64,000 nt of DNA from positions 26,933,511 to 26,997,510 of the forward strand of contig NC_088210.1 in NCBI RefSeq assembly GCF_037126465.1. The letters run 5' to 3'. This stretch comes from Ornithodoros turicata. Taxonomy: Eukaryota > Arthropoda > Arachnida > Ixodida > Argasidae. The stretch's first letter is position 1. Each line of letters begins with the position of its first letter. The translations under genes and the position numbers were made by a program. Below are positions 24,428 through 35,756 of the stretch, in pieces. Under the pieces are notes generated by a model. It saw nothing but the letters and a program-made list of their open reading frames with translations. It did no database searches and was not told the DNA's origin.

Positions 24428-27161
24428 ACTTTCATTTTACCTCCACGGATGATGATCGAAAATATGAGCGGAGAAGGTTATTATCACAGTGGTGACAGCA
24501 AATGGTGAAGAGACGCCCAAGTTCATTGGAGTGCAAATCACGAACATCTACACCTACTCAACAGATATACATTTCCTATGTACGCAAATAGCAAACGACA
24601 TGTTTGGCGCTGCACGAACTTTGGAAATACTTGCCTGCAAGTTGTTATGCTCGTACTCACTTTAATTTGATGTAATGGACTGAAACTTACGTTCTCACTT
24701 ACACGCGAGTGCTGACACACTTGCATGCGCTTCAAAAGAGTGCATTAAGGGTAATGCCAATCACACATTGCCAAGTTTCTGTTTTGTTCGCGTTGCGTTT
24801 TCTCGGCATTAAATCTGTGTTTTCTCTCGTTCAATTCGGGTTACTATCAGAATAGAATAGAACAGAACAGAAGTAGAAAGAAAAAAATGGAAACGTAGGT
24901 CCAACTGGTACGACCAGCTGTTCCAGGACGCTGACGTGTGAAAGCACTGAATTATTTAAAATAACTACTCGGATCACTATCGTTATTCATAGGCTATACT
25001 GCTCCTATATTACACTGCATTCTGTTACACTCAAGAACAAGTGACCGTCACTGCAATCACGCAACGATGAGTTTTCATAATGATTACCTCAGTGCAGATG
25101 GAACTGTGGCCTTTATTCCTCTTGCTATATTGGTTCCAAATTATTGGACCATCTTTCTGCTGAAACAAAAATAGCGAGGAGTGCTATCATACATTTGAGA
25201 AACAAGCTAAGAAATACTTCAGTGGCAACCTTTCAAGTTTTATTTGATAGCTCTTAAGCATTAATTCATATTTCGTGTTCTGGAATCCACAGGATAGACA
25301 TCTCTTTCGCTGCCTGTCCGTCCGTCTGTTTGTGTGTATGCGTGCGTGTCCGCATACAAGATACCACACGCACGGTTCCAATTCTCAAATGGTCAACTTC
25401 GAGAGTGCTTGTATAAAAGTCAACCGTACTGTACACTTTCTGACAACATACGTGTGGTCTGACAGAACGCTCAATGTGCGCACCGTACCCTTTCTACAGA
25501 GTCGCTATGCCCCTATCTTCCATATGTCCATTCGCCGCACACGGCACAGTCATGATTCACCCTATGAGGTTCTGCTTATCGGGCTCCCAATCCCTTTCAA
25601 ACTTTCAAACCCTTCGCCGTCGCGTCCCGAGTCCTGCCTGCCTGCCAACAAATGGCCGGTTCTTCATTTTTTGACGAAAAACTGTTGTTTGTTATTGAGG
25701 GTGTTCTTCAATTTCTTATCCCTAGGCCTAAATTCAAACGCTTCGTTCTTGTTAGTTGCGAAAAGCTAGACACCAACTAATATTGAATGTATATTGCATA
25801 ACTGTATGGTCTGTCGAAGAATAATAATACAAGAATACACAGAACAAATGCTCTAAACAGCAATAAAAACTACGTGAAACTCACCAGCAGCCAACAGTGG
25901 AGCACGCGGAGGACGAAACATGCCGTCTGCAATCAAGCGAGAGTGTCGTCTGCGTTCGGACGCGCTTCGTCTTGACTGTCGTCTGCCACGGTAACCGATG
26001 TATTTCAGTCGGGTAAAACCAGAAACGGCTGATATATGGATACTTTATGCTCACATACGTCAACCCAGAGCTACAGCTGTTATGCTTTATACCACTGCAG
26101 TAAAAATGATCTTGAATGGAACTGGGGAGGCCGGTGTCGAGGCTGCGCGAAACCGAAACTGTGACAGAGTGTCTTGCGTCTGCCTCTGAGAATGAAGAAA
26201 GGACACTGAAACGTTCGTTGTACTAGTTTTCCTGATTATTTACACTCTCGTGAACGTTATTTTATTCGGTGCGGAAAGAAGAAGAAGAAAAAAAAACGTG
26301 ATTGATAGTATTTTGCTCGCATGGCGCTCGGTGTATCTGCCTTCAAGTCGGAAGCAGTAATATAGTAGTCCTTCAAATTTCATTTTGCCGGCTGGATCAT
26401 AAGAGAGCATGCAGGTCCACGCAGCCTTGTGAGTGTGGTATAAGTAATGAGTGGCCAAGGGGCGTGTATGTTTTGACAATCCATGTGGAACACCAGCAAA
26501 GGACCAAAATTCAAAATTCAGTGGACCGCACGACACAAAATCGCTATTATGCCACAACGTGGAATACATCTTAGGCTCCCCTCGCCAGCCTTCTTAAGTG
26601 GCTAACCAGAACGTCGTGTGTGGTCCCTCGATAAGTTTTCCTCGACTTGCAGCATCAGTATGTATCTCATCGCCATCCCTACAGCCAAATACAGAATGCA
26701 CCGCGCCATGTCTAGCCATTCGAGACCAATGTATGTACTTCACATGTACTTCAACGTACTTCCAGGACCACAATTCATAATATTCATACTTACTGACCCT
26801 GAAATGATGCGGACAAAATTCGCGATATCATCGTAGACCTTCGACAATTGATTGGTTATTGTATGCAATTATGCAGTATTGAGCTGTACACATGGCGCAT
26901 TCGGAAAGCTTACCCTAATAGCTATGATTATGCCACGTGTCGAATAAACGAAGAAAGTCGGTTGAATAAAAATTAGTGCGCACCGATGGCGCGCAAGGCT
27001 GAGCCTCTCGCCCTCTGGCGATGACTTCTTGCCTCACGTTGAGGGATATATTAACTGCGAACAGGCGATTTCCTTCAAATGAATTGCATGTGAGGCCGAT
27101 GCTGTGTGTCATCAGTCGAGTCTCCACAATCAACATCTAATAGTGAAGTTAATATTTTTAG
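24428..27161. other. Intergenic between GMC genes 3 and 4, no gene seen
   Basis: Mostly unique-looking AT-rich sequence with a short GAATAGAATAGAACAGAAC low-complexity run near 24850 and a GT/CG-rich patch near 25310-25380. Short open frames show no recognisable protein. Gene 4's promoter should be near the right end. Confidence 0.45.
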
Positions 27162-27168
27162 CAATATA

Positions 27169-30100
27169 ATGGCTTGCCATATTCCATTTCATTTCCATTT
27201 CCATTCATCCAACTGGATTTATGTTGTTTACGCCTACGTCCTATCGTTACTGGCCTGCTTGAATCCCCCGCCGGATTGCTACTATAACGCAGACAGACTG
27301 ATCGACCACTACGACTTCATCATCGGTGAGCGCTCTGGCCATATGACCACGCCTAAACTGACGAAGCGTACCGTAAGCGTACATCAGTGTATCAGGCCCT
27401 CCTGTTGGCAGTGGGAAGCGGCTCGGCTGGAAGCGTTGTGGCCAATAGGCTTAGCGCCAACCCTGCCATCCGGGTGCTCCTGCTTGAAGCTGGCGGAGCT
27501 CCGAACGCCGGAACCGAAATACCGGCTGTGTTCTGTTTCCACGACAACTGCCCTTATGATTGGAAATACAAAACAGTTCCACAAAAGGACGCTTGCCTTG
27601 GTTTTGAAGAGCAGGTAAGAACCCTCGTTGTGCGACATGGAATATACTGCGATCATTACTAGACGTAAGTTTTGTTGTCGGTTAGAGGAGCAAGTGGACA
27701 AGAGGAAAAGTGCTCGGAGGCAGCAGTGCCATTAATGCAATAATGGTAGTGCGAGGCAACAAACGCGACTATGACACGTGGGCTGCAAACGGTGCGACGG
27801 GGTGGTCCTACGAAGAAGTTCTGCCGTATTTTAAGAGCATCGAGTCTTTCAACATTTCGGAATATGCCAACAATGGTAAGGATAGAGTTGCCCATCTGTT
27901 AGCATCTAGTGTGGAACGTCTTTGAAACGGTTACAGAAAGACCTTTCCACACTTGCAGGTTACCACGGTACGGACGGTGAGCTACCTATCAATTACGCTT
28001 CTACGCCTTCTGCTACAAGTGTCGCCTTCCTGCAAGGCTGCCGCGAGCTGGGCTATAGAAACCTTGATTACAATGGACCCATTCAGACAGGTAACAGCTG
28101 TCTAAAGTCAGCAGTTACGAATTGATCGATGTTCACCCTTGTAACCGTCATTGCAGCATGTTGAAGGTATCATGTGCACACTATGAAAGAACGTTGATCC
28201 ATAGCAGCCGGTTCCATGGCTTCTGGAAATCCCGTCATTTGTAGATGATCATAAAAACAGGCGTTTCCGTCCCCAATGTGCGAAAGAGTGACAGGGATAG
28301 CGGATTATTTTCTCACAATGGGGGGGGGGCAATTTTTTCACGGCTGTTTTCATCACGAATGCTTCTAACCATTTACGTCCCTTACCCTCGATATCGCGTT
28401 GTCCCACCTCCGGGTTTTCTCGCCTTCTATTCGCGGCATGTGCGGCTTCTCGTCGTCCTTCACTTTGTGTAGGAGTCTGGTACAATGGCGACAAAGGCAC
28501 AGCTACAGTTTATTTCCCTCACCCTGCACTGCGACTGACTACCGCGCCGGCAGTGGCGGTGCCTGCAGGTGGTGTGATGTGATTGGTGGTATCTACTGTA
28601 CCACGTGATGCTGCGATGTCATGGCGCGGTGACGTCGTTTCGTTCCTGCTACGCTTCCCATAATCACTGTGAACGCCACAAAACCTCTCTCATATCGCTG
28701 TAAGATTTGCTCCATCTTAGTAGGGCATTGTAGAAAATGTGTTCAAATGCGGTAGCCTTATAAGGGCATCTGGGCGGTAAATTTCTGGTCACGTGGTTAC
28801 TGTCACGTGGTCCTATAAAGCTACGGACGGACCTACACGGTGGTTGGCCCAAAAAGCTATCGCTTTAATAAAGTGAATTGACTGGGAAGAGTCACCTGCA
28901 AAGAGTTGCAAGTCGGCCTTCGGGCGGGCCTCGTATTCGTGAGTCGTTAATGATCCAGCCAAATGGTCTACTGTATTCTTTCCCTTTTCCTGCCAAACTT
29001 AAGAACGACACGAAATGTAGTTCGTCGATAAGTTACTTCGCCGCAGAAATCGCACTGCAGCGCCTCCCAGTGCTGCTTGTAGGTTTCAGCATCGGCGCAG
29101 CACTATACTTGTCACCACGCAGAGTGATGCGATAGCTATTGCAACCAATATAGTAACGAGCGTATAGGGCGGTGCTTTAACGTGACATTTTTAGGTTGAA
29201 CACAACTACATATGTTGCGCTCTCATAGGGTCTTCCAGGGTTCAGTTCAACATGCAAGACGCTCGACGAGTCAGTGCTGCGATGGCATATATTCGACCAA
29301 TTGTGAATCAGCGTCCCAACTTGCATATCAGCTTAAGAAGCACAGCAACGAAGGTGAATGCACAGATCACGAATTTACATACACACGGGCAAGGTAAGAA
29401 TACACCCACGATTGACGATGGTCATGTCTGTGTCACAGGTTGAATTTGAAGGGAAACGTGCAGTGGGTGTGCACTTTGAGAAGAATGGCACGCACTACTA
29501 CATCAGAGCATGTAAGGAAGTCATTTTATCGGCCGGCGCTATTGGTTCTCCTCAGTTGCTGATGTTATCGGGTGTTGGACCTAAAGGACACCTGGAAGAA
29601 CATAAGGTACGTGCATCACGCGCATCGATTTTGATTACCCTGATTGGCATTTAGCGCTTGGTTTTGCCGTGCTATTCGGGGGTAAGATATCATGCCTGAA
29701 ATCGTGTTCGTTGCGCATAAAAAGAGTGTCCAATTTGGCAATGTTGAGAACATGGTGTGTGAATAGTGCAACGAACAACAATATCGTCCCTGAGCTGTGC
29801 CACGGTCTGGAAACTGGAATATGTCCAGTATTCGACGGAAACCGGTGTGAGAAGAGCCGGATGCGTTAGCCTAAAAAAAGATACAAACATTAATTGTCTT
29901 CCAATATTTCATTACGCAGCATGTGGAACGAAGTGAAGGAGGGTTCACTGGAGGCGAGCGCGGAATTCCCCGGTTTGAACATCTTTTCGGTCACACGAAT
30001 AAACCTTACCTCTCGTACGCGACCTCTTGTCTCTCAAGCTAACCTCGGCCTTTCTGGCACAAACACTGGCCTGGCCAAACACTGACCTGGCCAAAACTGG

Positions 30101-33100
30101 CCTAACAATATTAGTTCTGGGCACTAACTGCGAATACGGCGCAAGGAAGTTGCCTCTAGACATCTCCGAACATTGAGGAACGTTTGTTACCGGACAACTT
30201 AAACTTACAAGTTACGCTGCACTTCGTGCACTTGCATTTCCTAAACTCCACGAATGGGTCTATGCACTCTTACAAATGATATTCACCGCATAGCACGCTC
30301 CTAGCCAACCATCATCTCGAATGATATCGCCTTGTGCCCTGATTTGTTGGAAACGGGAGGCGTACGCCTTTTCTGTGGCGATTATGAATAGCATAAGTGT
30401 CACAAAAAGGGTGTACGCCTCCTGTTCTCAACAAATCAAGGCAGATAACGATATCATTCGAGATTATGGTTGGCCAGGAGGGTGCTATGCGGTGAAGTTC
30501 ATTTTTAAGAGTGTATAGCCCACAATCGTTCAAAGCTAATCCCACATTCCTCACGCCTCTCCATCATGCTCCTCTCCCTTCTCATCGTCTTCTTCCACTT
30601 TCCTACGCGATCGTGGGAGCTTACGCTCCAATGTCTACGAGCGCGAAGCCTTCAGCATGTGTCCAGCTATGTCCAGAAGGCTCACAAGCGACATAGACAC
30701 TTTTTCTCGCCGTGAAAAGTGAGGAAGACGTTGTCCTATGCGCCTACGCATAGGCGTGACGTGCGGTTATACTTTCCTTGAACCCGCTTTCCTGGGGTCC
30801 TATGCTCGTCAAGGTAATCGACCTCGATTACTTTGTGTCTCGCCTGCGATTGGTGGTTACGTGAAGAAGACGTGGAGAACAGAAATGGGGGGAATGTCAC
30901 GCGCCCTCAAAGGGGTTGAGACAGGTCATCCCACGTGATCCCAGATAAACGTAAAACACAGTTCCTTGCACCAATGTGAACTTGCATTGAAAGTTTCACA
31001 GCGAAAAGAGTAATAGAAGCGGAGAAAATGGGCACCGCGAATACCGAAACTCACGCGGCTCTGACATCACAGCGCAAGCCGCTGCCAGTGAGGCAGCGCA
31101 AGAAAAGTCACGTGATTACGCCTGCCAATAGGAATGAACGCAACTCTGAGCTCTCTGAGGTCGGCGCTTTGCTCGGGCGTCTGTTCGAGGGCTTGTATCT
31201 CCCTAAGTAAGACACGTAGAAGAATTCTTTTTTCTTCACTATTCTGGCGTGCAGTACAACGCATCCATGATGTAATGAACCACATTTATGAATGTGTCCC
31301 AATCTCTTCATCCAATAGACCACTACACGAGAAACGTCATCATGACGTTGGTAGACAGAATGAAACCGAAACAAATCGGAAGGGGAAGACTGAGTTCCAC
31401 GAATTGGCACATGTTCGCTGCCTCCTGTTGAAGGAAAAGTAGGACTGAATGTGGCGTCCCTTTCAGGGACCATCCTAATCCCCTCAAGACCGTGGCTCTC
31501 GGACGCAATCTTGTTCGCCCCTAGCTTCGACCGTAGTTCAAGTCTACCAAATCGGTGGCGCTGTCGATCGCTATGACGTCATTTGTTTATAAACAGAGAC
31601 AGGTCTATATTCGAGCTCTTGAACCTGCGACCTTCATGACAAAGTAGATAAAGCATGAAGAGTGCAGGATCAAGTGCTCGACTATTGGTTAATTGGGGGC
31701 GCGTGACATTCATCTCTGTTCTTCACACCTTCTTCATGTAACGACCAATGACAGGGGAGAAACAAAGTAATCGAGGTCTTTTTTTTTTGTCCGGGTGAAC
31801 CTTTTCTTTTTCTTTTTGAAGAGTAGCAAGCCAAATATTGGCTGACCTCTCTCAACACTTAAACACAATAACAACAACAACGAGGTTGATTGCTTTGACG
31901 AGGAGGGCCCTTAGTCCACTGTCTTGTTTTCACCGGAATAATACGCGTTACAGATTGAAGTCGTAACGGACCTTCCAGTTGGTCAAAACCTCCAGGACCA
32001 CCCCTTCATTGGTGGATTGGCCGCGTCTGTAGCGCAAGACGCCGTGACCCATGCCCCGCCCCTCTCGCCCTTCACGAGCTACTTCGAGCACAAGAGCGGT
32101 AGGGTTGTGCCACGTATGACGCGTGCTTGACGGACTCTGTATGTTGTTGACACGCTTTGAATGTCGTATATTTTACAGGACCACTATCATTACCAGCAGG
32201 TATCGAAGCACTAGCTTTGGTGAACACTCCTTTGATAAACTCAAGTCTGGATTACCCTGATATTGAGCTCATATATGTGGGTGCCTCGCCAACCAGTGTA
32301 GAATTTGAGGCCTTCTTGAAAGACCTCGGATACAAGCAGATGGTAAGGCGACTCAATGCTACACTCTGAGATAGATAGATATATATATAAGAATCCTCGA
32401 ACCTGGAGCACGGTGGCACAGGGGTAGAGCCAAGGAACACTTTCTGAAATATGTCCCTGAAGCTTCCCTACCCCTTCAACGTGACTCATGCTTCCCGCGG
32501 CTGTCACCTTGTTCCGTTTCTTGTTAACTTGTTTATGGGGAAGACATTTTTAAAATTAGCAGTTCTTTGCAGATGCTCTTCGATTATGAACGAGTATGAA
32601 TTGCAACTCACCTGACAAAAACGCTGAGAAGCTGTAAGACAAAAAACCTCTCAACCTGCAATAATAGCACGATTCTTTTTCACTATGTAGTCATAGTCGA
32701 AGCTACGTAGATAAAGAAAGCCTGTCCCCTTATTCGGCATGACGTCCGCCAATCACGACCGTGTGTTCGGCGGCCGTAGCTATGGAGACAAGCCGACATC
32801 AGCCACATGAGCAGCCACTGGAAGCCACAGAAAGCTTGTATTAGAAGTCATCTGCAGAGATTTGCTGAAACAGACAACATTCTGACCCTATATGTCCACG
32901 TGGTGAAGAAGGAGGCATTAAGCAAGCTTCTTCTATCTATTGTTCATAGTCTGTCTTTCTTAGATACCAATGACACACTCGAAAGAGACTTCCATGTTCT
33001 GCAACTCTAGCAGGGACTATCATCCTGGGTATGAGTTCAGTGTTCAACTCCCGAAGAGTGCCGTAAGGCTCAAGACAGCCACTCGCGCGAGTTACAAATA

Positions 33101-34635
33101 TTGGGCTTGATATAGTTTGAGATTTGCAGCCGTCATACTGATTGTGTGCACACATATAAAATCATGGATAAATAGACTTACTTTTCGATATGCCATTGCA
33201 TACAATCGTCGTTGAAGGAACTCACGCCACATCGTTAACTCTACCAGGTGTATGACAAGTACTTCTTGCCAAAGAGGGGCCAGAGCGCCTTCCAAATTTA
33301 TGCCATGTTAAACAGAGCTAAATCTACGGGTGAAATCAAGCTGAAGAGCACGGATCCTTATGATCACCCAGTCATCGACCCCAAATACTTATCGCATCCA
33401 GAGGACATCATGTTGGCCATTGAGGGTAAGTAGGCAGAACAGGAAAGCTTCGTTACTCAGTTGTTATGTGAGTCATCGACCCCAAATGCCCCCAGGTGCT
33501 CGATATTTATTGTAATTCCCCCGCTAGCTAAGAGCGTCATTGTGATCATGCTTTGCTTCTTGTTTACAGGTGCGAAGAAAGCGCTGGCAGTCATCGACAG
33601 CAACGCCATGAAATCGTTCGGAGTAAAGAGGTGGGATATTCCCTTCCCTGGATGCGAGGAGAAAGTGCTTTGGAGTGACGAGTACCTGGAGTGTCTCGTG
33701 CGACATTTAACCCACACAACATGGCACTTCTGCGGGACCTGTGCCATGGGCACAGATAAGAACGCCGTAGTTGACGAGAGACTGAGGTGAGAGTTCGAGG
33801 TCGACGCGTGGTGCCACGTTCTTTAACCCTTTTTTGGACCGTGGGACACCGACGTCCAACTTGTCACTTCTTTAATGCGGGCTCCAGTCACCACATGCGA
33901 TCATTTTTCTCCTCAAATTGTTGTGACTTTATCTATGAGGAGTAATGGTAACCTACTGTGCAGTTCTGCTGTCCTTTCAAAAGGTGGAGATATGCTAAAT
34001 CCTCTGCCTTCAGAAACCTACGGAATTAATTCCATTACAATCCACACGGATCATACTGTACCTGTCCCAACACATTGTGTCTCTATGTGACGCGGAATTG
34101 TCATAAAACTAATTTGTAGTTGAAATTGTGATATCATCGGGTCCCCAATCTGTCATGCGTCTGGCAACATGTCTCCTCGAATGTCTATTTCCGTCTCCTC
34201 GCCACAACTGCTGGCAAGCCTTCCAATGTGGGGCAGAGAGCGGAGACGCGCGCTGTCGCTAGGAGACGGACGCCAGAGCTTCCGGTGCCGTCATCTGGTG
34301 TTGGAGAATCTGAAACTATGATAAATTCAGAGTTTCTCTCGAAAATTCACGAAAGCGCGTAATGATTCACTGATGGCATTAATATGCAGCGATCTTGGCT
34401 TGTAATTGGAAATTAAATAATCTATTTTAGCCCGTATAGAGGCATTTTAATGCGCATAATTCCAACCCTTGTTACCTGTTTCAGAGTGCGAGGAGGTGTA
34501 ACAAACCTGCGTGTCATCGATGCCTCTGTGATGCCCAACATAGTTACTGGACACCTCAACATTCCCACGCAGATGATCGGAGCCAAGGGAGCTGCGATGG
34601 TACTGGAAGATCATGGTTTGCGTTTCGAGCTTTGA
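27169..34635 (+). CDS. GMC-family FAD oxidoreductase, array gene 4 (His/His catalytic pair)
   Basis: Complete paralogue, 609 aa. Exons: 27169-27325, 27412-27614, 27686-27875, 27959-28090, 29229-29353, 29439-29606, 31954-32098, 32179-32342, 33248-33425, 33570-33786, 34485-34635 (TGA). Exon 1 is 15 bp longer than in the sisters because of a His/Phe-rich N-terminus (MACHIPFHFHFHSSNW). The start at 27169 follows an acceptor (ATTTTTAG) ending at 27161. Intron 1 is only 86 bp. The nucleotide-binding motif reads VGSGSAG, still GxGxxG. The His motif is [11 protein letters not shown] (His540). At the second catalytic position, Asn in the sister genes, this gene has His583 in TGHLNIP (codon CAC at 34552), giving a His/His pair as in glucose oxidase rather than His/Asn as in choline-type enzymes. 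Exon 7 (31954-32098) is the most divergent from the sisters. AATAAA at 34715. Confidence 0.94.
30265..30513. mobile_element. Palindromic MITE (CACTCTTA family), copy 2
   Basis: CACTCTTACAAATGATATTC at the left, TTTTTAAGAGTG at the right, arms complementary almost throughout; same layout and length (249 bp) as the copy at 22757. It is in intron 6 of GMC gene 4. Confidence 0.8.
31305..31615 (+). repeat. Interspersed repeat, partner of 43840-44135
   Basis: Contains GTCATCATGACGTTGGTAGA, a CTTTCAGGGACCATC segment, CCCCTCAAGACCGTGGC and GACGTCATTTGTTTATAAAC. The same order is found reverse-complemented at 43840-44135. Both copies are intronic (GMC genes 4 and 5). Family not recognised. Confidence 0.6.
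34160..34300 (-). repeat. Interspersed repeat, partner of 4669-4790
   Basis: Diverged reverse-complement copy of the repeat in the last intron of GMC gene 1, here in the last intron of GMC gene 4. Confidence 0.45.
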
Positions 34636-34714
34636 AGCAATCTTTGCTTCGTTCCTTTACCGCGATTACCTTCGCGATTACCATTTTGTATTCTAGCCAA
34701 GAAGAAAGAATCAT

Positions 34715-34720
34715 AATAAA
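34715..34720 (+). terminator. Poly(A) signal, GMC gene 4
   Basis: AATAAA 79 bp after the gene 4 stop codon. A pyrimidine-rich tract and a Ruka-like SINE follow. Confidence 0.65.
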
Positions 34721-34879
34721 CGGGGTCTTTTGCCGAGAGTCGAACACAGTGTGTCTAAATTGCCTGTCCGGGTTTTTTGTGTTCCTCTCTTTCTTTTTCA
34801 TTTCTGCGTTGTTGTTATTTTTCCTTGTTTCCTTTTTTTTTTTTTTTCGATTAAGCTGGCGATTAAATTCCTCTGACCA

Positions 34880-35100
34880 GCTCCCGTGACGTAAGTAACT
34901 AGGATCATCGCTTTCCACGCCGAGACTCTGAGGTGACACGGGTTCGAATCCTGTCACCGGCTGTGCTGTCTGAGGTTTTCCCTGGGTTTTCCAGCAGACT
35001 TTCCCGACGAATGTCGGCACAGTTCCCCCTGAAGTCGGTCTAGGACGCGTACTAACCCCCCTGTCCCCCTCTCCTTCCTGCTGTCCTCTCTCCATGGACA
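34880..35100 (+). mobile_element. Ruka-like SINE, nearly full length
   Basis: B box GGGTTCGAATCCTGTCACCG, GAGGTTTTCCCTGGGTTTTC, ACGAATGTCGGCACAGTTCC, GTCGGTCTAGGACGCGTAC and CTTCCTGCTGTCCTCTCTCC are present in order, following a head that starts near 34880. It lies in the gap between the convergent GMC genes 4 and 5. Confidence 0.7.
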
Positions 35101-35756
35101 GATTACGGATATACCACAACCTTTGTGGTGATTTTGTTGTGGAGTCCCACTTTAAAAGGAAGCAAAAAGAGTATGCCAGACAATATGCAAGTACTGGTAG
35201 CACGGTGCTCTTAGACCGTTGCGTTCTGTCATACGAGAAACAAACTGAAGCTGTGACTATACCTGTGTTCAACCTAAAACGGCACATTATTCTTCATTAA
35301 GCCATTATCATTATTAACATTAAGCCCCGCCCTCCCCCCGTTTCGATTGGGTGCAATAGCTAGCCGCATCATTCTATGTCGCGGCATATAGTGCACCGAC
35401 CCCGAAACTATAGGACCGCAAAAGGCGGCAATTGGTGGTGCTGCAGTATAAGGTCTCCCGCGGAGTAATTCTGTTAGGGTAGACGGACTACATTTCGCAC
35501 CGTTCTTAAAGGTGGAACGCCTGAATACTGTGAAGGTGTTGCGTGCTTCACGATGCCAGTTTCTGTAGTTGCTGTTATTCGTAATTCACTTACCTTGTGT
35601 CCATGTGCAGAGGAGATTAGGGGGCAGCTAATTACAACGATGTGACAACCCCTCAGCATTGTCCCCGAAGATATCCAAGCACCTCATGAGCATTTTACTC
35701 CATTCAGTCGCTGTGCAGGCCAACCAAGAAGTCAACTAGAGCATCTGTGAATTGTC
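35101..35756. other. Intergenic between convergent GMC genes 4 and 5
   Basis: No gene seen. No repeat family was recognised in the sequence after the SINE. Confidence 0.4.

Noticed and set aside
27106..27168. Upstream in-frame ATG for GMC gene 4 adding 21 residues
   Set aside because: An acceptor (TTTTTAG) ends at 27161 between the two ATGs, as in the other array genes.
22757..30513. Two palindromic repeats considered as a CRISPR-like or satellite array
   Set aside because: Only two distant copies, each a single long inverted repeat with MITE-like ends; no spacing pattern.
34556..35287. Longest open frame of the window, 243 codons on the minus strand
   Set aside because: It is antisense to the last exon of GMC gene 4 and runs through a poly-T tract and a Ruka-like SINE; no protein family is recognisable.
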